A DNA stretch of 35,842 nucleotides from Veillonellaceae bacterium (GTDB lineage Bacteria; Bacillota; Negativicutes; JAAYSF01), in NCBI GenBank assembly GCA_012523975.1, contig JAAYSF010000021.1:1-35842 (forward strand), written 5' to 3'. Position 1 is the first letter of the stretch; each line of letters begins with the position of its first letter. This document shows, one piece after another, positions 17,764 through 27,614 of this stretch. A program made the translations under genes and the position numbers. The notes beneath the pieces were generated by a model. It saw only the letters and a list, made by a program, of their open reading frames with translations, had not been told where the DNA came from and searched no databases.

Positions 17764-18231
17764 TTGGTTCTCAACTTTTTTGCTTTTTTAATAATGTTCA
17801 TTGGTCTGTTTTTTACTTTGTCGCCGCGTTTACCGGGAACACTGCTTATTATTGGTGTTGCCTTTTTTTATAGCGCGCTTGATGGGTTTTCAGCTTTAAG
17901 TCCCTGGCTAGTGATTTCGTTACTATCTCTAACATTGCTGGCTGAGATAGGTGGACGGGTTGCGCGGATCTATTTAACTAAAGAATTCAAAGTGCCAATT
18001 ATATTCAGTACAGATACTACAGCCGGCAATCTGGCTGGGATTGTCGCTTCTGATGCTTTATTTGGTCCTTTGCTAGGGACTATTATTTGGGAACTTATTG
18101 TCGGCAAAACGTTATTACCTCGTCTTGATACTGTTTTTAGGGTGCTTTCAAGGTTAGCTTTTGTAGCTCTAATCAGATTTGGGTGCGGTCTCATTATGGT
18201 GGTGCTTATAACAATATATATACTGCAGTGA
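17764..18231 (+). CDS. DUF456 family membrane protein
   Basis: A 155-residue membrane protein with the DUF456 pattern: two N-terminal hydrophobic hairpins around LSPRLPGTLLIIGVAFFYSA, a soluble basic loop (GGRVARIYLTKEFK), then glycine-rich membrane segments including FGPLLGTIIWEL. The function of the family is unknown. The start is TTG at 17764 with AGAGGG at 17749-17754. It lies 44 bases after the transporter-like gene and is probably cotranscribed with it. Confidence 0.72.
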   Translation: MVLNFFAFLIMFIGLFFTLSPRLPGTLLIIGVAFFYSALDGFSALSPWLVISLLSLTLLAEIGGRVARIYLTKEFKVPIIFSTDTTAGNLAGIVASDALFGPLLGTIIWELIVGKTLLPRLDTVFRVLSRLAFVALIRFGCGLIMVVLITIYILQ

Positions 18232-18262
18232 CGGACGAGATGTTTTCCGTTTCTTTTTTTGT
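18231..18262 (+). terminator. Weak intrinsic terminator after DUF456 gene
   Basis: ACGGA pairs with TCCGT over a ten-base loop, followed by TTCTTTTTTTG. The stem is only 5 bp, but the U-run is good and the hairpin starts at the stop codon of the DUF456 gene. Confidence 0.45.
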
Positions 18263-18341
18263 CTTTACTGTTAACTTATACCATCAGCATTAGAAGTACT
18301 CAGAATGGACAAAATAAGAAAAAAATGCGGGAGGGGTTTCG

Positions 18342-19790
18342 TTGAAATCATATTATAAACTCATCCGGCACGATGGAAACCGGGAACTATTTAGGGCAGT
18401 GGACATGTCAGTTACTGCCCTTACTAACGGATACCCCTTTCATATCCATGCCCAAGGTCTACGCGGCACTGGTAAAACAAGTATTATGAGAGCAGTGAAA
18501 GAAATTCTGCCCTCGATAGTTAGAATAAAAAATTGCATCTATAATTGCCACCCAGCAGCTCCCCATTGTCCGGAACACAGGAATTTATCACCAGAAGCAA
18601 TTGCTGCAATCGGAACTGAAACTGTGCCCTGTCCATTTCTGGAAATATCTCATTCGGCAAAAATCGGTACTGTTGTAGGAAGCATAGATCTTGCACGGCT
18701 TACCGATAAGTCGAACTCGATTGCTGCCTTGCTTCCGGGTACCATTCCTAAGGCGCATCGTGGGATTATCTTTGTTGATGAAATTAATCGCCTAGCTGAT
18801 ACTTCGCCGGAAATAGCGGACGTTTTGCTCGATTTAATGGGGACTAAGCCAGGGCGTATTCAGATTGAAGAGACCGGTTTACCGACTGTTGAGCTACCTG
18901 TTTCGGTAGCTGTATGGGCGGCATCAAATCCAGATGAGGATCCGGGCCCGTTAGTTCAAATAAGAAAACAGTTATCAGATCGTTTCGATCTTGGTGTAAA
19001 CATGGGACGACCTAGTGACTATCAGGCTGTTATGGCAATTCTTGAGCATAAAAATCAAAATACATCCGTCGAAGAACATAAACCGATCAAAGTGGTAGGC
19101 AATTTAAGTGACATAACATGCGACTCTACTATCAGGAATGTATTTGCTAGTATTTATGTCGACTTTGGTTTGGAAAGTTTGCGAGCGGTAGAAAGCATGG
19201 AAACAGCTGCCAGTCTGTCGGCCCTAATTGCAGGTCGAAAAGCAATAACTATTGATGATATAATCGGGACAGTTCCGTTAGTGCTTAATAACAGAGCTGA
19301 TAATGGAACAATAACGAGTATTCTAAAATACTTAGATGGGTTGAACATTAGTAACAACGTTAAGAATGCCGTGCAGCCAATTCCAGTTCAAGATTCATTT
19401 AAAGAGGAACTAAGCAAAACAGACCGGCAAGATAATAATTGGTGGGCGAAGCTTTGGGGAAGTATAAAAGGTAAATTTAAATTAAGTCGTTTTGCAGCAA
19501 AACCGTTAATAAATCCACCTTTACCCAATAAGATAAATGAAGTAAGACCGTCAGCACCGCCTAAGCCAAAAAAGTCATCAGAAATGTCACAACAAGGGGA
19601 TAATTCAAGCTCCAGCACTACAAGTAATAATTCTAACATGTCGACTAGGCAGACAAAAAGTCATTCGTCGCCAGGCGAGCAGGAAAAAATTGCTAATCCA
19701 ACTCAGGTTGTTATTCAGGCTCCTCCCAATCAGGCAACTCCTTTATCTAAATTATCGATCGAGCATTTTGTAACAAGTGAGGATAAATAA
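18342..19790 (+). CDS. ChlI/MoxR-like AAA+ ATPase, partner of VWA protein
   Basis: The 482-residue protein has an AAA+ domain (about 1-320) with Walker A GLRGTGKTS (39-47), Walker B IIFVDEINR (142-150), sensor 1 AASNPDE (about 194-200) and an arginine-rich RKQLSDRF stretch (208-215). An insert with C65, C69, C76, H79 and C97 resembles the cysteine-containing insert of Mg-chelatase subunit I. Residues 380-465 are rich in Ser, Pro and Asn and look disordered. The TTG at 18342 has GGGAGGGG (18329-18336) before it. The VWA gene follows 4 bases later. Such AAA+/VWA pairs act as metal chelatases or remodelling chaperones. No ChlH or CobN subunit lies nearby, so a chelatase role is unsupported and the target is unknown. 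Confidence 0.75.
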   Translation: MKSYYKLIRHDGNRELFRAVDMSVTALTNGYPFHIHAQGLRGTGKTSIMRAVKEILPSIVRIKNCIYNCHPAAPHCPEHRNLSPEAIAAIGTETVPCPFLEISHSAKIGTVVGSIDLARLTDKSNSIAALLPGTIPKAHRGIIFVDEINRLADTSPEIADVLLDLMGTKPGRIQIEETGLPTVELPVSVAVWAASNPDEDPGPLVQIRKQLSDRFDLGVNMGRPSDYQAVMAILEHKNQNTSVEEHKPIKVVGNLSDITCDSTIRNVFASIYVDFGLESLRAVESMETAASLSALIAGRKAITIDDIIGTVPLVLNNRADNGTITSILKYLDGLNISNNVKNAVQPIPVQDSFKEELSKTDRQDNNWWAKLWGSIKGKFKLSRFAAKPLINPPLPNKINEVRPSAPPKPKKSSEMSQQGDNSSSSTTSNNSNMSTRQTKSHSSPGEQEKIANPTQVVIQAPPNQATPLSKLSIEHFVTSEDK

Positions 19791-19794
19791 TCGC

Positions 19795-21561
19795 ATGGTT
19801 GAGAATTGTTGGGATTACAGAAACTCGTGTCTACTGCCCAGTCTTGCGATGCCGGCAGGAAGGGTTAAGGCTTTATTAGCCAAAAATAAAGGGGCTCGAA
19901 TCGGCCAAAGTGCTGTGGTGAGTAAAAACATGCATACCTTTCATCCCAGTACGCCGGAAAAGGTCAACATATTACAAGGTGTTGATGCTGGACAGGCATT
20001 TTATCAGCGCAAGGAAATTGGAAGTGTTTGTCATATTGATGTTTTTCACCAGTTTGGCAAGGTCGATCATCATCTAGTAGCAGCTAATATTAAAAAGGCA
20101 GTAGAGGCTTATAACTTACATTTCTCCGTTAATAAAATGCTTTTTAATCATTTTGGTCGTGATGCCGTTGATGCCGATTATATTGATATTCAGACGGGGA
20201 CTGGCGGGGGACGTATTACAGGCAGCCTGACTTACGGTCAAAAATTGTCACTAAGAAGGGCACATGAGAATCATGTCCATATTGCTTTGACAGTATCAAA
20301 TGATCACATAGCATGCCTTTTTTATATAATCTTGGCGGTTGAAGAGGCTATTATGCTATCAGGCCTTGAGCTTCGACGCAATGAAGAGATAGTTCATGTA
20401 AAAGGAAAGCAAAGTAAAGCCAGCGATAATTCTCCGTATGCCGATCAATCTGATTCTTATATGCAGGACAAAGAATCAAGTAGTATGTCATCTCCTTGTG
20501 CTAAAAAGCACCAATTTACCCAAAATGCTGCTATGTTGTCCGATAGCTTTGACACGGTTAAAGATGTTAAGGAGATGCTTGCTGAGATTGAAAATGATGA
20601 CGATCGCAAAAAAATTGAAAAGAAGTTTGATAATAACGGCAATGCGGAGCAGATGATAAATTCACTATCTGGTCTGGGAATTGTTGAGGTAAAAGATAAC
20701 AAAATCAGATTGACGAACTACGGGAGAGAATTCAAACAATATCTAGATAAAAACTTGACAGACGTTCAGTCACATCTTCGGCAAATGTTAAAATCATTAA
20801 AACCGGTATCCAAGCTGCCAAGCAGCCTAAAAACCATTCAGTCTGATAATGCTATTGGGAACGGACCAAAGATATTACTGCCGTTTAAAGATACCACGAG
20901 GTATTCCGAATTTGCAGTTGCCGAAACTGTAATGGCGGCAGCTAGGAGGAGTATCCAAATTAATTGTGATAGGCTAGGTTTTGATCATTCTGACTTACGC
21001 GTTTATATTAGGCAGCAACGCCCAAAATCAGAAGTGCTATTACTAATTGATGCAAGTGCGAGCATGAAAGGGCAGCGGATTTTGGCTGCAAAATTCCTTG
21101 TTCGACATTTATTGCTGTCCACCCTCGATAAAATTAGTGTTATTACTTTTCAAAACTATAAAGCTTGTGTGCAAGTTCAGTTTACTAGAGACTTTCAGCA
21201 AGTTGAGGATAGTTTGAGGAATATAAAGGTTTACGGTGCTACACCTTTAGCGTTAGGGTTAAAAACAAGTTTAAATTATTTGCAAACGGTCAAGACGAAA
21301 AATCCTATGATAATCTTATTAACCGACGGAGTCCCTACCTTGGCCGATATGAGTAGAGACCCGATTGCAGATTCTTTGGTCTACGCCAATAAAATAAAAG
21401 AATCGGGCTATGGGTTTATGTGTATAGGTTTGAAGCCTCATCGAAATTATTTGGCAAAACTGGCTGAGGTTGCTGGTGGCAAGATTTACTTATTAGACGA
21501 GTTAGAAAAACAGGTGCTGATTAATGCAGCGTGGCTAGAACGAAGTGAACGCTGCTTATAA
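19795..21561 (+). CDS. VWA-domain protein with MIDAS site, partner of AAA+ ATPase
   Basis: A 588-residue protein. Residues 1-200 form a His- and Gly-rich region I do not recognise (TGTGGGRITGS, HENHVHIALTV). A low-complexity linker (about 200-235) follows, then a winged-helix-like stretch (about 255-320), then a C-terminal VWA domain from about 410. Its MIDAS is complete: D419-x-S421-x-S423 in IDASAS, T483 and D511 in LTDGVP. ChlD-type partners have an N-terminal AAA domain before VWA; this one has no Walker motif. ATG 19795 is preferred over GTG 19777, because GTGAGGA (19777-19783) then serves as ribosome site. Its last codons form half of a terminator stem. The domain is clear; the function is unknown. 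Confidence 0.78.
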   Translation: MVENCWDYRNSCLLPSLAMPAGRVKALLAKNKGARIGQSAVVSKNMHTFHPSTPEKVNILQGVDAGQAFYQRKEIGSVCHIDVFHQFGKVDHHLVAANIKKAVEAYNLHFSVNKMLFNHFGRDAVDADYIDIQTGTGGGRITGSLTYGQKLSLRRAHENHVHIALTVSNDHIACLFYIILAVEEAIMLSGLELRRNEEIVHVKGKQSKASDNSPYADQSDSYMQDKESSSMSSPCAKKHQFTQNAAMLSDSFDTVKDVKEMLAEIENDDDRKKIEKKFDNNGNAEQMINSLSGLGIVEVKDNKIRLTNYGREFKQYLDKNLTDVQSHLRQMLKSLKPVSKLPSSLKTIQSDNAIGNGPKILLPFKDTTRYSEFAVAETVMAAARRSIQINCDRLGFDHSDLRVYIRQQRPKSEVLLLIDASASMKGQRILAAKFLVRHLLLSTLDKISVITFQNYKACVQVQFTRDFQQVEDSLRNIKVYGATPLALGLKTSLNYLQTVKTKNPMIILLTDGVPTLADMSRDPIADSLVYANKIKESGYGFMCIGLKPHRNYLAKLAEVAGGKIYLLDELEKQVLINAAWLERSERCL

Positions 21562-21580
21562 TCAGCACCTTTTCTCTTTA
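21513..21580 (+). terminator. Large intrinsic terminator overlapping the VWA gene end
   Basis: GGTGCTGATTA (21513-21523) pairs with TAATCAGCACC (21559-21569), and GCAGCG pairs with CGCTGC inside it, with a small internal loop. TTTTCTCTTT follows. Forty-nine bases of the hairpin are coding sequence of the VWA gene. Confidence 0.85.
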
Positions 21581-21634
21581 TTCGGCAGGATTTGACTGAA
21601 TTTACGAGAATTACTCTAGAGTATACCGTACTAC

Positions 21635-21662
21635 TTGGTATTTTTTTGTATTTATATATAAT
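21635..21662 (+). promoter_or_regulatory. Probable promoter of the recJ-aspS gene run
   Basis: TTGGTA (21635-21640), a 16-base spacer and TATAAT (21657-21662) lie about 20 bases before the recJ ATG. The perfect -10 and the terminator just upstream support a transcription start here. Confidence 0.55.
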
Positions 21663-21680
21663 ACGCTTATAGGGGGAACC

Positions 21681-23735
21681 ATGGCAAAACCGCGCAAATT
21701 GTGGCGCTTGTCGGCAACCGAACCTGAACTAACAAAACGCTTGGCTAAGCAATTAAAGATTTCAGGAGTAATAGCGCAGATATTAATAAATCGCGGACTA
21801 CGTGATGAGCGCATGGCCTCTGAATTTTTATTCGGGGATATTAGCAGTCTGCATGACCCGTATTTGTTAAAGGACATGGAGAAAGCAGTTCAGCGGATAC
21901 GACGCGCTATTGAAGCTAAAGAAAAAATAACAGTATATGGAGACTACGATGTAGATGGAATTACTGCAACCGCTTTGCTAGTAAGGGTATTAAAAAAGCT
22001 TGGTGCAAGTGTTGATTATTATATACCTGATAGACAAAATGAGGGTTATGGTCTAAATTTAGGTGCTCTTGATACCCTGTATAAAGAGGGAACTGTTTTA
22101 CTTATAACGGTTGACAGTGGTATTAGTGCGATTAATGAAGTTATGGCCTTTAAAAATAAAATTGACATAGTAATAACGGATCACCATCAACCTTCCGCTG
22201 TTTTACCTGAGGCATGTGCAGTTATTAACCCTAAACGCCCTGAATGTACCTACCCTGACAAAAATTTGGCGGGTGTTGGTGTGGCTTTTAAGCTATGCCA
22301 GGCACTATGGTCTATGTTAAGGACTGACGAAAGTCATATTTTTGAGTATCTTGATTTTGTAGCGATTGGTTCAATTGCTGATATAGTTCCTCTCTTAGGA
22401 GAGAATCGGATTTTAGTTAAACACGGTCTCGAGCAGTTAGCATCAACTACAAATCAGGGGTTAAACGCGCTTTTAAAAAGCTGTAAATTAGAGGCTATTG
22501 ACGCTGGAAAAGTCGGTTTTATTATTGCTCCGCGTCTCAATGCTGCAGGGCGTATTGGTCTAGGTACTGTCGGGGTTGAACTTTTACTCACTGAAGACAA
22601 TGATTATGCGGGAGAGTTAGCGGTCTACTTGGAGCAGCAGAATACGCAGCGACAAGCTTTGGAAAAAGAAATATTAGCGGCGGCAGAAAGCTTACTAACT
22701 GAGTACGATTTTCAAAACAACAAGGTAATTGTCTTGTCTGGTACTGGATGGCACTCCGGTGTAATAGGTATTGTCGCCTCTAGGCTTGTGGATAAATATT
22801 ATAGGCCTGTAATAATAATCAGTGAAAATAATGGTATTGGAAAAGGGTCGTGCAGAAGTATTCCGGGTTTTGACCTATACGATGCTTTAAGCCAATGCTC
22901 TGATATATTGTTAAAGTTTGGCGGTCACCGTCTGGCCGCAGGGCTGAGCGTTAATATTGATAATATTTCTGAACTACGTAGACGTTTGAATGATATTGCC
23001 CAAAATACTCTGAAAGATGATGATTATATACCTGTACTTAACGTTGATGCTCAGATTTCTTTGCAAGAAATAAGCAGTGCATTGTTAGAAGAGCTAGCAT
23101 GTTTAGCTCCTCATGGAATGGGGAATCCTAGGCCAATTTTTACGAGCGTAAACTTAGTGCCTGAAAGTATAAAAACGCTTGGGCGGGAGGAGCAACATCT
23201 GCGACTAACAGTGCGGCAGCAGCTCAACCGCCAAAACGTAATATCTTGGGGAATGGGCCACATGTTTGAACAGTTTTCGAAACGCCCTAATATTGATATA
23301 GCTTTTGCACCCGAGTTTAATGATTGGCAGGGGCACCGCAGCATTCAGCTATGTGCTCAAGATATAAAGCTGACTAGTGTAAGCCAAAATGGTAATAATA
23401 GGAATATACAAAATGAGAGAGCAGTAGTTGCCCAAGTTTACTTAGCCTTAAAAGCACTTAATACTAAACCAGAAATCAATTGTACTTCTGGTCAGCTTGT
23501 CTCGTGGATTCTTTCTACTTATGGAACTGAGTTAACAAATACGGGAATTGATTTAGCGATTGAGGTTCTTAATGAACTTGGCTTAATTACTAAGGAAGAA
23601 TGTCAAGCTAGCTATAAGATTTCGTTACGGCCAACACCGGCAATGAAATTGAATATCGAAAACTCAAATACATTTAATCACGGTGGATTAGCTAAGCATA
23701 TTAAAGTGATCGGTTATAAAAACTGGAGGGCTTAA
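21681..23735 (+). CDS. recJ: Single-stranded-DNA exonuclease RecJ
   Basis: The 684-residue protein has the DHH phosphoesterase motifs: GDYDVDG (87-93), TVDSG (D145) and ITDHHQP (D167, H168, H169), then the DHHA1 region with [10 protein letters not shown] and the OB-type domain. It degrades 5'-ended single strands in recombination and mismatch repair. The ATG 21681 has AGGGGGA before it. The C-terminal 100 residues form an extra domain, as is usual in Firmicute RecJ. apt begins one base after its stop. Confidence 0.96.
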   Translation: MAKPRKLWRLSATEPELTKRLAKQLKISGVIAQILINRGLRDERMASEFLFGDISSLHDPYLLKDMEKAVQRIRRAIEAKEKITVYGDYDVDGITATALLVRVLKKLGASVDYYIPDRQNEGYGLNLGALDTLYKEGTVLLITVDSGISAINEVMAFKNKIDIVITDHHQPSAVLPEACAVINPKRPECTYPDKNLAGVGVAFKLCQALWSMLRTDESHIFEYLDFVAIGSIADIVPLLGENRILVKHGLEQLASTTNQGLNALLKSCKLEAIDAGKVGFIIAPRLNAAGRIGLGTVGVELLLTEDNDYAGELAVYLEQQNTQRQALEKEILAAAESLLTEYDFQNNKVIVLSGTGWHSGVIGIVASRLVDKYYRPVIIISENNGIGKGSCRSIPGFDLYDALSQCSDILLKFGGHRLAAGLSVNIDNISELRRRLNDIAQNTLKDDDYIPVLNVDAQISLQEISSALLEELACLAPHGMGNPRPIFTSVNLVPESIKTLGREEQHLRLTVRQQLNRQNVISWGMGHMFEQFSKRPNIDIAFAPEFNDWQGHRSIQLCAQDIKLTSVSQNGNNRNIQNERAVVAQVYLALKALNTKPEINCTSGQLVSWILSTYGTELTNTGIDLAIEVLNELGLITKEECQASYKISLRPTPAMKLNIENSNTFNHGGLAKHIKVIGYKNWRA

Positions 23736-23736
23736 A

Positions 23737-24249
23737 ATGGACTTTAAAGAAAAGATTAGAGTTATCCCAAATTTTCCAAGTGAAGGTATAAGATTTAAAG
23801 ACATAACCACCCTGCTTAAAGATGGTGCTGCTTTTAGGTGCGCGATCAACGAAATAGGAAAAAAATTTGCGGATAAAAATATTGATTTAGTAGTTGGCCC
23901 CGAAGCACGCGGTTTTGCAATTGGAGCCCCGGTAGCATATGTTCTTGGAGCTGGATTTGTACCTGTTCGTAAACCTGGAAAGCTTCCGGCTGAGACAATT
24001 GATTTTAGTTACGATTTAGAGTATGGCAAGGACACTTTAGAAATCCATAAGGACGCAATCCCAAAAGGCAGCAGGGTACTTATAGTCGACGACTTGCTAG
24101 CAACTGGAGGTACTACCAAGGCTACTATCAATCTTGTTGAGGGGCTTGGCGGAAAGGTTGTAGGCTTAGCTTTTGTAATTGAATTGTCATATTTAAACGG
24201 TAGTCAGCTTTTAAAAGATTATGACATCACTACACTTGTAACATATTAA
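23737..24249 (+). CDS. apt: Adenine phosphoribosyltransferase
   Basis: A 170-residue enzyme that salvages adenine with PRPP to AMP. It has the family start [27 protein letters not shown], and the PRPP loop [13 protein letters not shown] (114-126). The ATG at 23737 has GGAGGG about 10 bases before it. The recJ-apt-relA order is frequent in Firmicutes. Confidence 0.98.
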   Translation: MDFKEKIRVIPNFPSEGIRFKDITTLLKDGAAFRCAINEIGKKFADKNIDLVVGPEARGFAIGAPVAYVLGAGFVPVRKPGKLPAETIDFSYDLEYGKDTLEIHKDAIPKGSRVLIVDDLLATGGTTKATINLVEGLGGKVVGLAFVIELSYLNGSQLLKDYDITTLVTY

Positions 24250-24312
24250 TCCAGCTTCAAAGTAGGAAATAAATAAACTTAGCAGGAGTTTACTGTAATT
24301 GAGAGGTGTATA

Positions 24313-26517
24313 ATGGGCAGCGTTGCAAATCTAGATATTGAAGATTTAAAAAATCTAATTTTGTCATATCAGAGCGATGCCCCAATATCTTTAGTACAAG
24401 AGGCCTATGAATTTGCCTGCGATGCCCATAGGGGTCAACTGCGTATTTCAGGAGAAGATTATATAAGCCATCCAATTGGAGTTGCCAAGATTTTGGCTGA
24501 CTTGCAAATAGATGCTTTAACAATTAGCGCCGCGTTTCTTCATGACGTTGTCGAAGATACGGCTATTTCTTTAGACGAAGTTGAAAAGCTCTTCGGCAAA
24601 GAGATTGCCATGATGGTTGACGGGGTTACTAAACTAAGCCGGATTGAATACAAATCTAAAGAAGAACAGCAACTTGAGAATTATCGTAAAATGTTCCTTG
24701 CCATGGCCAAGGATGTACGCGTTGTTTTGATTAAGTTAGCCGATCGTTTGCATAACATGAGAACACTTAAATATATGCCGGAATATAAGCAACGGCGTAT
24801 TGCTCAGGAAACCTTGGAGATTTTTGCTCCTTTAGCTCATCGTTTGGGTATTTCTAGCATTAAATGGGAATTAGAGGACAGGTCATTCCGGTTTTTAGAG
24901 CCGGATAAGTATTATGAATTAGGGGAAAAAGTTAAACAAAAACGCCGTGAGCGTGAGCAGCTTGTTAATGAATCGATTAAGATATTAACTGAACGGCTTA
25001 GCTCTGTAGGTGTTAATGCTGAAATTCAAGGCCGCCCTAAGCATTTTTATAGTATCTACAAAAAAATGCTCAAGGACAACAAAGACCTTGGGGAAATTTA
25101 TGATTTATCAGCGATAAGAATTATTGTTGAAACAATTAAAGACTGCTATGGCGCATTAGGGATAGTCCACACTCTATGGAAGCCGTTACCAGGCAGATTT
25201 AAAGACTATATTGCCATGCCAAAGTCAAACATGTATCAGTCATTGCATACTACAGTCATTGGTATTGATGGTAAGCCGTTGGAAATTCAGATTAGAACGT
25301 TAGAGATGCACCGAATCTCTGAGTATGGTATAGCCGCGCATTGGCGCTATAAAGAGGGCGGAAAAACCGATAAAGAATTCGAGAAAAAGCTCTCTTGGCT
25401 TCGTCAGCTAATTGAATGGCAGCAAGATCTTAAAGATCCTCGGGAATTTATTGAGCGGCTTAAGCTGGATGTTTTTGCGGATGAGGTTTTTGTTTTTACC
25501 CCGAAAGGTGATGTCATAGATCTGCCGGCTGGCTCAGTACCTATAGATTTTGCTTACCGTATCCATACTGATGTTGGACATCGTTGTGTGGGAGCAAAGG
25601 TAAACGGTAAGATTGTTCCACTGGAATATAAGCTAGTAAATGGCGATATCGTAGAGATAATTACCAGTAAGCAAAATAATGGTCCGAGTAGAGATTGGCT
25701 TAATATTGTTGGTTCATCAGATACGCGCAGCAAGATTAGACTCTGGTTCAAAAAAGAAAAGCGAGAAGAAAGTATAGCTAAAGGGCGCGAACTGGTTGAA
25801 CGTGAATGTAAAAAGCTCGGGTATGACTGGAAGGAGATTGCTAAGAGCGAGCGGCTTACCGAAGTAGCCAAAAAATTTAACCTGTCAAGTGAAGAAGATA
25901 TGTTTGCCACACTTGGGTTCGGCGGTGTAACACCACATGGAGTAATGACCAAACTTATTGAGGTGTATAAAAGGGAACTTAAAAGCACTGTTCCGCCGGA
26001 TCTATCCCAACTATTAACTCAACTTAAACCAAAAAACTATAAAAGTAAAGCAAGTCATGGAATTTTAGTCGAGGGCGAGTCCGGGGTTCTAGTACGGTTG
26101 GCAAAGTGCTGTAATCCAATACCCGGCGATGCTATCGTAGGATATATAACTAAAGGTCGCGGGGTTTCGGTTCACCGCGCTGATTGCTCAAATATTCTTA
26201 ATTACCCTGAAGAGTATGAAAGAATGATTCAAGTAACTTGGGACATTACTACTGATACAGTATATAAGGTAACTATCGAAGTGCTTTGTACGGATCGCCC
26301 AGGAATGTTAACAGACGTAATGCTAGTGCCATCGGAAACGAAAACTAATATTAGCTCTGTTAATGCCAGGGTTCATAAAAATAAAACCGCAACAATTACA
26401 CTTGTTTTGGAAATAAAAAGTTTAAGCCAATTAGAAAATGTTATGACTAAAATGCGCCGAATCAAAGAAGTGTATAGTGTTTATCGTGCGGCGCAGAGTA
26501 TAGGTGGGAAGATATGA
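24313..26517 (+). CDS. relA: Bifunctional (p)ppGpp synthetase/hydrolase RelA/SpoT
   Basis: The 734-residue protein has an intact HD hydrolase domain (H53, H77-D78 in FLHDVVEDT, and [11 protein letters not shown]), a synthetase domain (about 225-345, including [18 protein letters not shown]), a TGS domain ([19 protein letters not shown], about 400-418) and a C-terminal ACT domain (about 655-734). The conserved hydrolase residues mean it both makes and breaks the alarmone, as single Rel proteins of Firmicutes do. ATG 24313 follows GAGAGGTG. Its stop overlaps the dtd start (ATGA). Confidence 0.97.
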   Translation: MGSVANLDIEDLKNLILSYQSDAPISLVQEAYEFACDAHRGQLRISGEDYISHPIGVAKILADLQIDALTISAAFLHDVVEDTAISLDEVEKLFGKEIAMMVDGVTKLSRIEYKSKEEQQLENYRKMFLAMAKDVRVVLIKLADRLHNMRTLKYMPEYKQRRIAQETLEIFAPLAHRLGISSIKWELEDRSFRFLEPDKYYELGEKVKQKRREREQLVNESIKILTERLSSVGVNAEIQGRPKHFYSIYKKMLKDNKDLGEIYDLSAIRIIVETIKDCYGALGIVHTLWKPLPGRFKDYIAMPKSNMYQSLHTTVIGIDGKPLEIQIRTLEMHRISEYGIAAHWRYKEGGKTDKEFEKKLSWLRQLIEWQQDLKDPREFIERLKLDVFADEVFVFTPKGDVIDLPAGSVPIDFAYRIHTDVGHRCVGAKVNGKIVPLEYKLVNGDIVEIITSKQNNGPSRDWLNIVGSSDTRSKIRLWFKKEKREESIAKGRELVERECKKLGYDWKEIAKSERLTEVAKKFNLSSEEDMFATLGFGGVTPHGVMTKLIEVYKRELKSTVPPDLSQLLTQLKPKNYKSKASHGILVEGESGVLVRLAKCCNPIPGDAIVGYITKGRGVSVHRADCSNILNYPEEYERMIQVTWDITTDTVYKVTIEVLCTDRPGMLTDVMLVPSETKTNISSVNARVHKNKTATITLVLEIKSLSQLENVMTKMRRIKEVYSVYRAAQSIGGKI

Positions 26518-26963
26518 GAGCTGTGGTTCAACGTACTGACATGTCAAGTGTCACTGTTAACGATGTCAAGGTCGCATCCATTGGTACGGGTTTAACAGTG
26601 CTCCTTGGGGTTGGTATCGATGATGACAATTTTGATGTAAAATACCTGGCTGATAAGATTATAAATCTCAGGATTTTTCCAGACGAAGCGGGTAAAATGA
26701 ATTTATCATTACTTGATATTAAGGGAGAATTACTGGTTGTTTCTCAATTTACGCTATATGCAGATTGTCGAAAAGGCCGCCGCCCGAGTTTTGACAGCGC
26801 AGCGCCTCCTGACAAAGCGATGAAGCTGTACCTTGAGTTCATTGATATCTGCAAAGGCTCAGGGATCAATGTGTCCTGCGGTAAATTTCAGGCTGAAATG
26901 ATTGTACGGCTGGATAACCATGGACCGGTTACTATGCTGCTCGATAGTAAACGAGCATTTTAA
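26514..26963 (+). CDS. dtd: D-aminoacyl-tRNA deacylase
   Basis: The 149-residue homochirality editor hydrolyses D-amino acids from tRNA. The two active-site motifs are present: [17 protein letters not shown] and the C-terminal [11 protein letters not shown]. It overlaps relA by 4 bases and is translated by coupling. relA-dtd is a common gene pair in Firmicutes. Confidence 0.97.
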   Translation: MRAVVQRTDMSSVTVNDVKVASIGTGLTVLLGVGIDDDNFDVKYLADKIINLRIFPDEAGKMNLSLLDIKGELLVVSQFTLYADCRKGRRPSFDSAAPPDKAMKLYLEFIDICKGSGINVSCGKFQAEMIVRLDNHGPVTMLLDSKRAF

Positions 26964-26974
26964 GGAGGATAAGA

Positions 26975-27595
26975 GTGAAAACAGTTCAGTTTCAACTTGG
27001 CAACTTAGGTACTAACTGCTATCTGGTATATTGCGAGCAAACTCTTGAAGCGGCTGTCATTGATCCAGGCGGTAATCCTGAAGAGGTACTATCATTGATC
27101 TCCCAAGAAGGTTTAACCTTGAGATATATAATTAACACCCATGGACATGCAGATCATATTGCGGGCAATGATAAACTAAGGCAGGCTACCAGAGCTCAAA
27201 TCGTAATTCATGCTAATGATGCTGCAATGTTAACGAATGCTCAGCATAATTTATCTATGTATATTGGCGGTAAAATCGAGTTTGAACCTGCGGACTGGAT
27301 AGTAAAAGATGGCGATATTATTAGGTTCGGCAACTTGGAACTTGAAGTTCGCCATACCCCTGGTCATACGCCGGGGGGGATTAGTTTGCTAATAGGTGAT
27401 TTATTGTTTAGTGGTGATACACTTTTTTACGAGTCAATTGGGCGAACAGATTTTCCCGGCGGATCCTATAGCATACTAATCCATAGTATTCAAGAAAAAC
27501 TAATGACGCTTCCTGATAATACTAGAGTTTTACCCGGTCACGGACCAGCGACCTCGATAGGATGGGAACGAAAAATGAATCCATTCATCCAGTAG
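26975..27595 (+). CDS. MBL-fold metallo-hydrolase (glyoxalase II-like)
   Basis: A 206-residue metallo-beta-lactamase-fold protein with THGHADHIAGN (H56, H58, D60, H61), a later histidine in HTPGHTPGG, an aspartate in SGDTLF and the last histidine in LPGHGP. This is the full two-metal set of glyoxalase II-like hydrolases. The substrate is not evident; members next to dtd and relA are common in Firmicutes but not characterised. The GTG at 26975 has AAGGAGGA 5 bases before it. Confidence 0.93.
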   Translation: MKTVQFQLGNLGTNCYLVYCEQTLEAAVIDPGGNPEEVLSLISQEGLTLRYIINTHGHADHIAGNDKLRQATRAQIVIHANDAAMLTNAQHNLSMYIGGKIEFEPADWIVKDGDIIRFGNLELEVRHTPGHTPGGISLLIGDLLFSGDTLFYESIGRTDFPGGSYSILIHSIQEKLMTLPDNTRVLPGHGPATSIGWERKMNPFIQ

Positions 27596-27614
27596 TACTG
27601 AGGTAGGTGATTTT

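Noticed and set aside
18342-21561. Magnesium or cobalt chelatase subunits
   Set aside because: No large ChlH or CobN subunit or related pathway genes nearby, and the VWA protein lacks the AAA domain of ChlD. A chelatase name would overstate the evidence.
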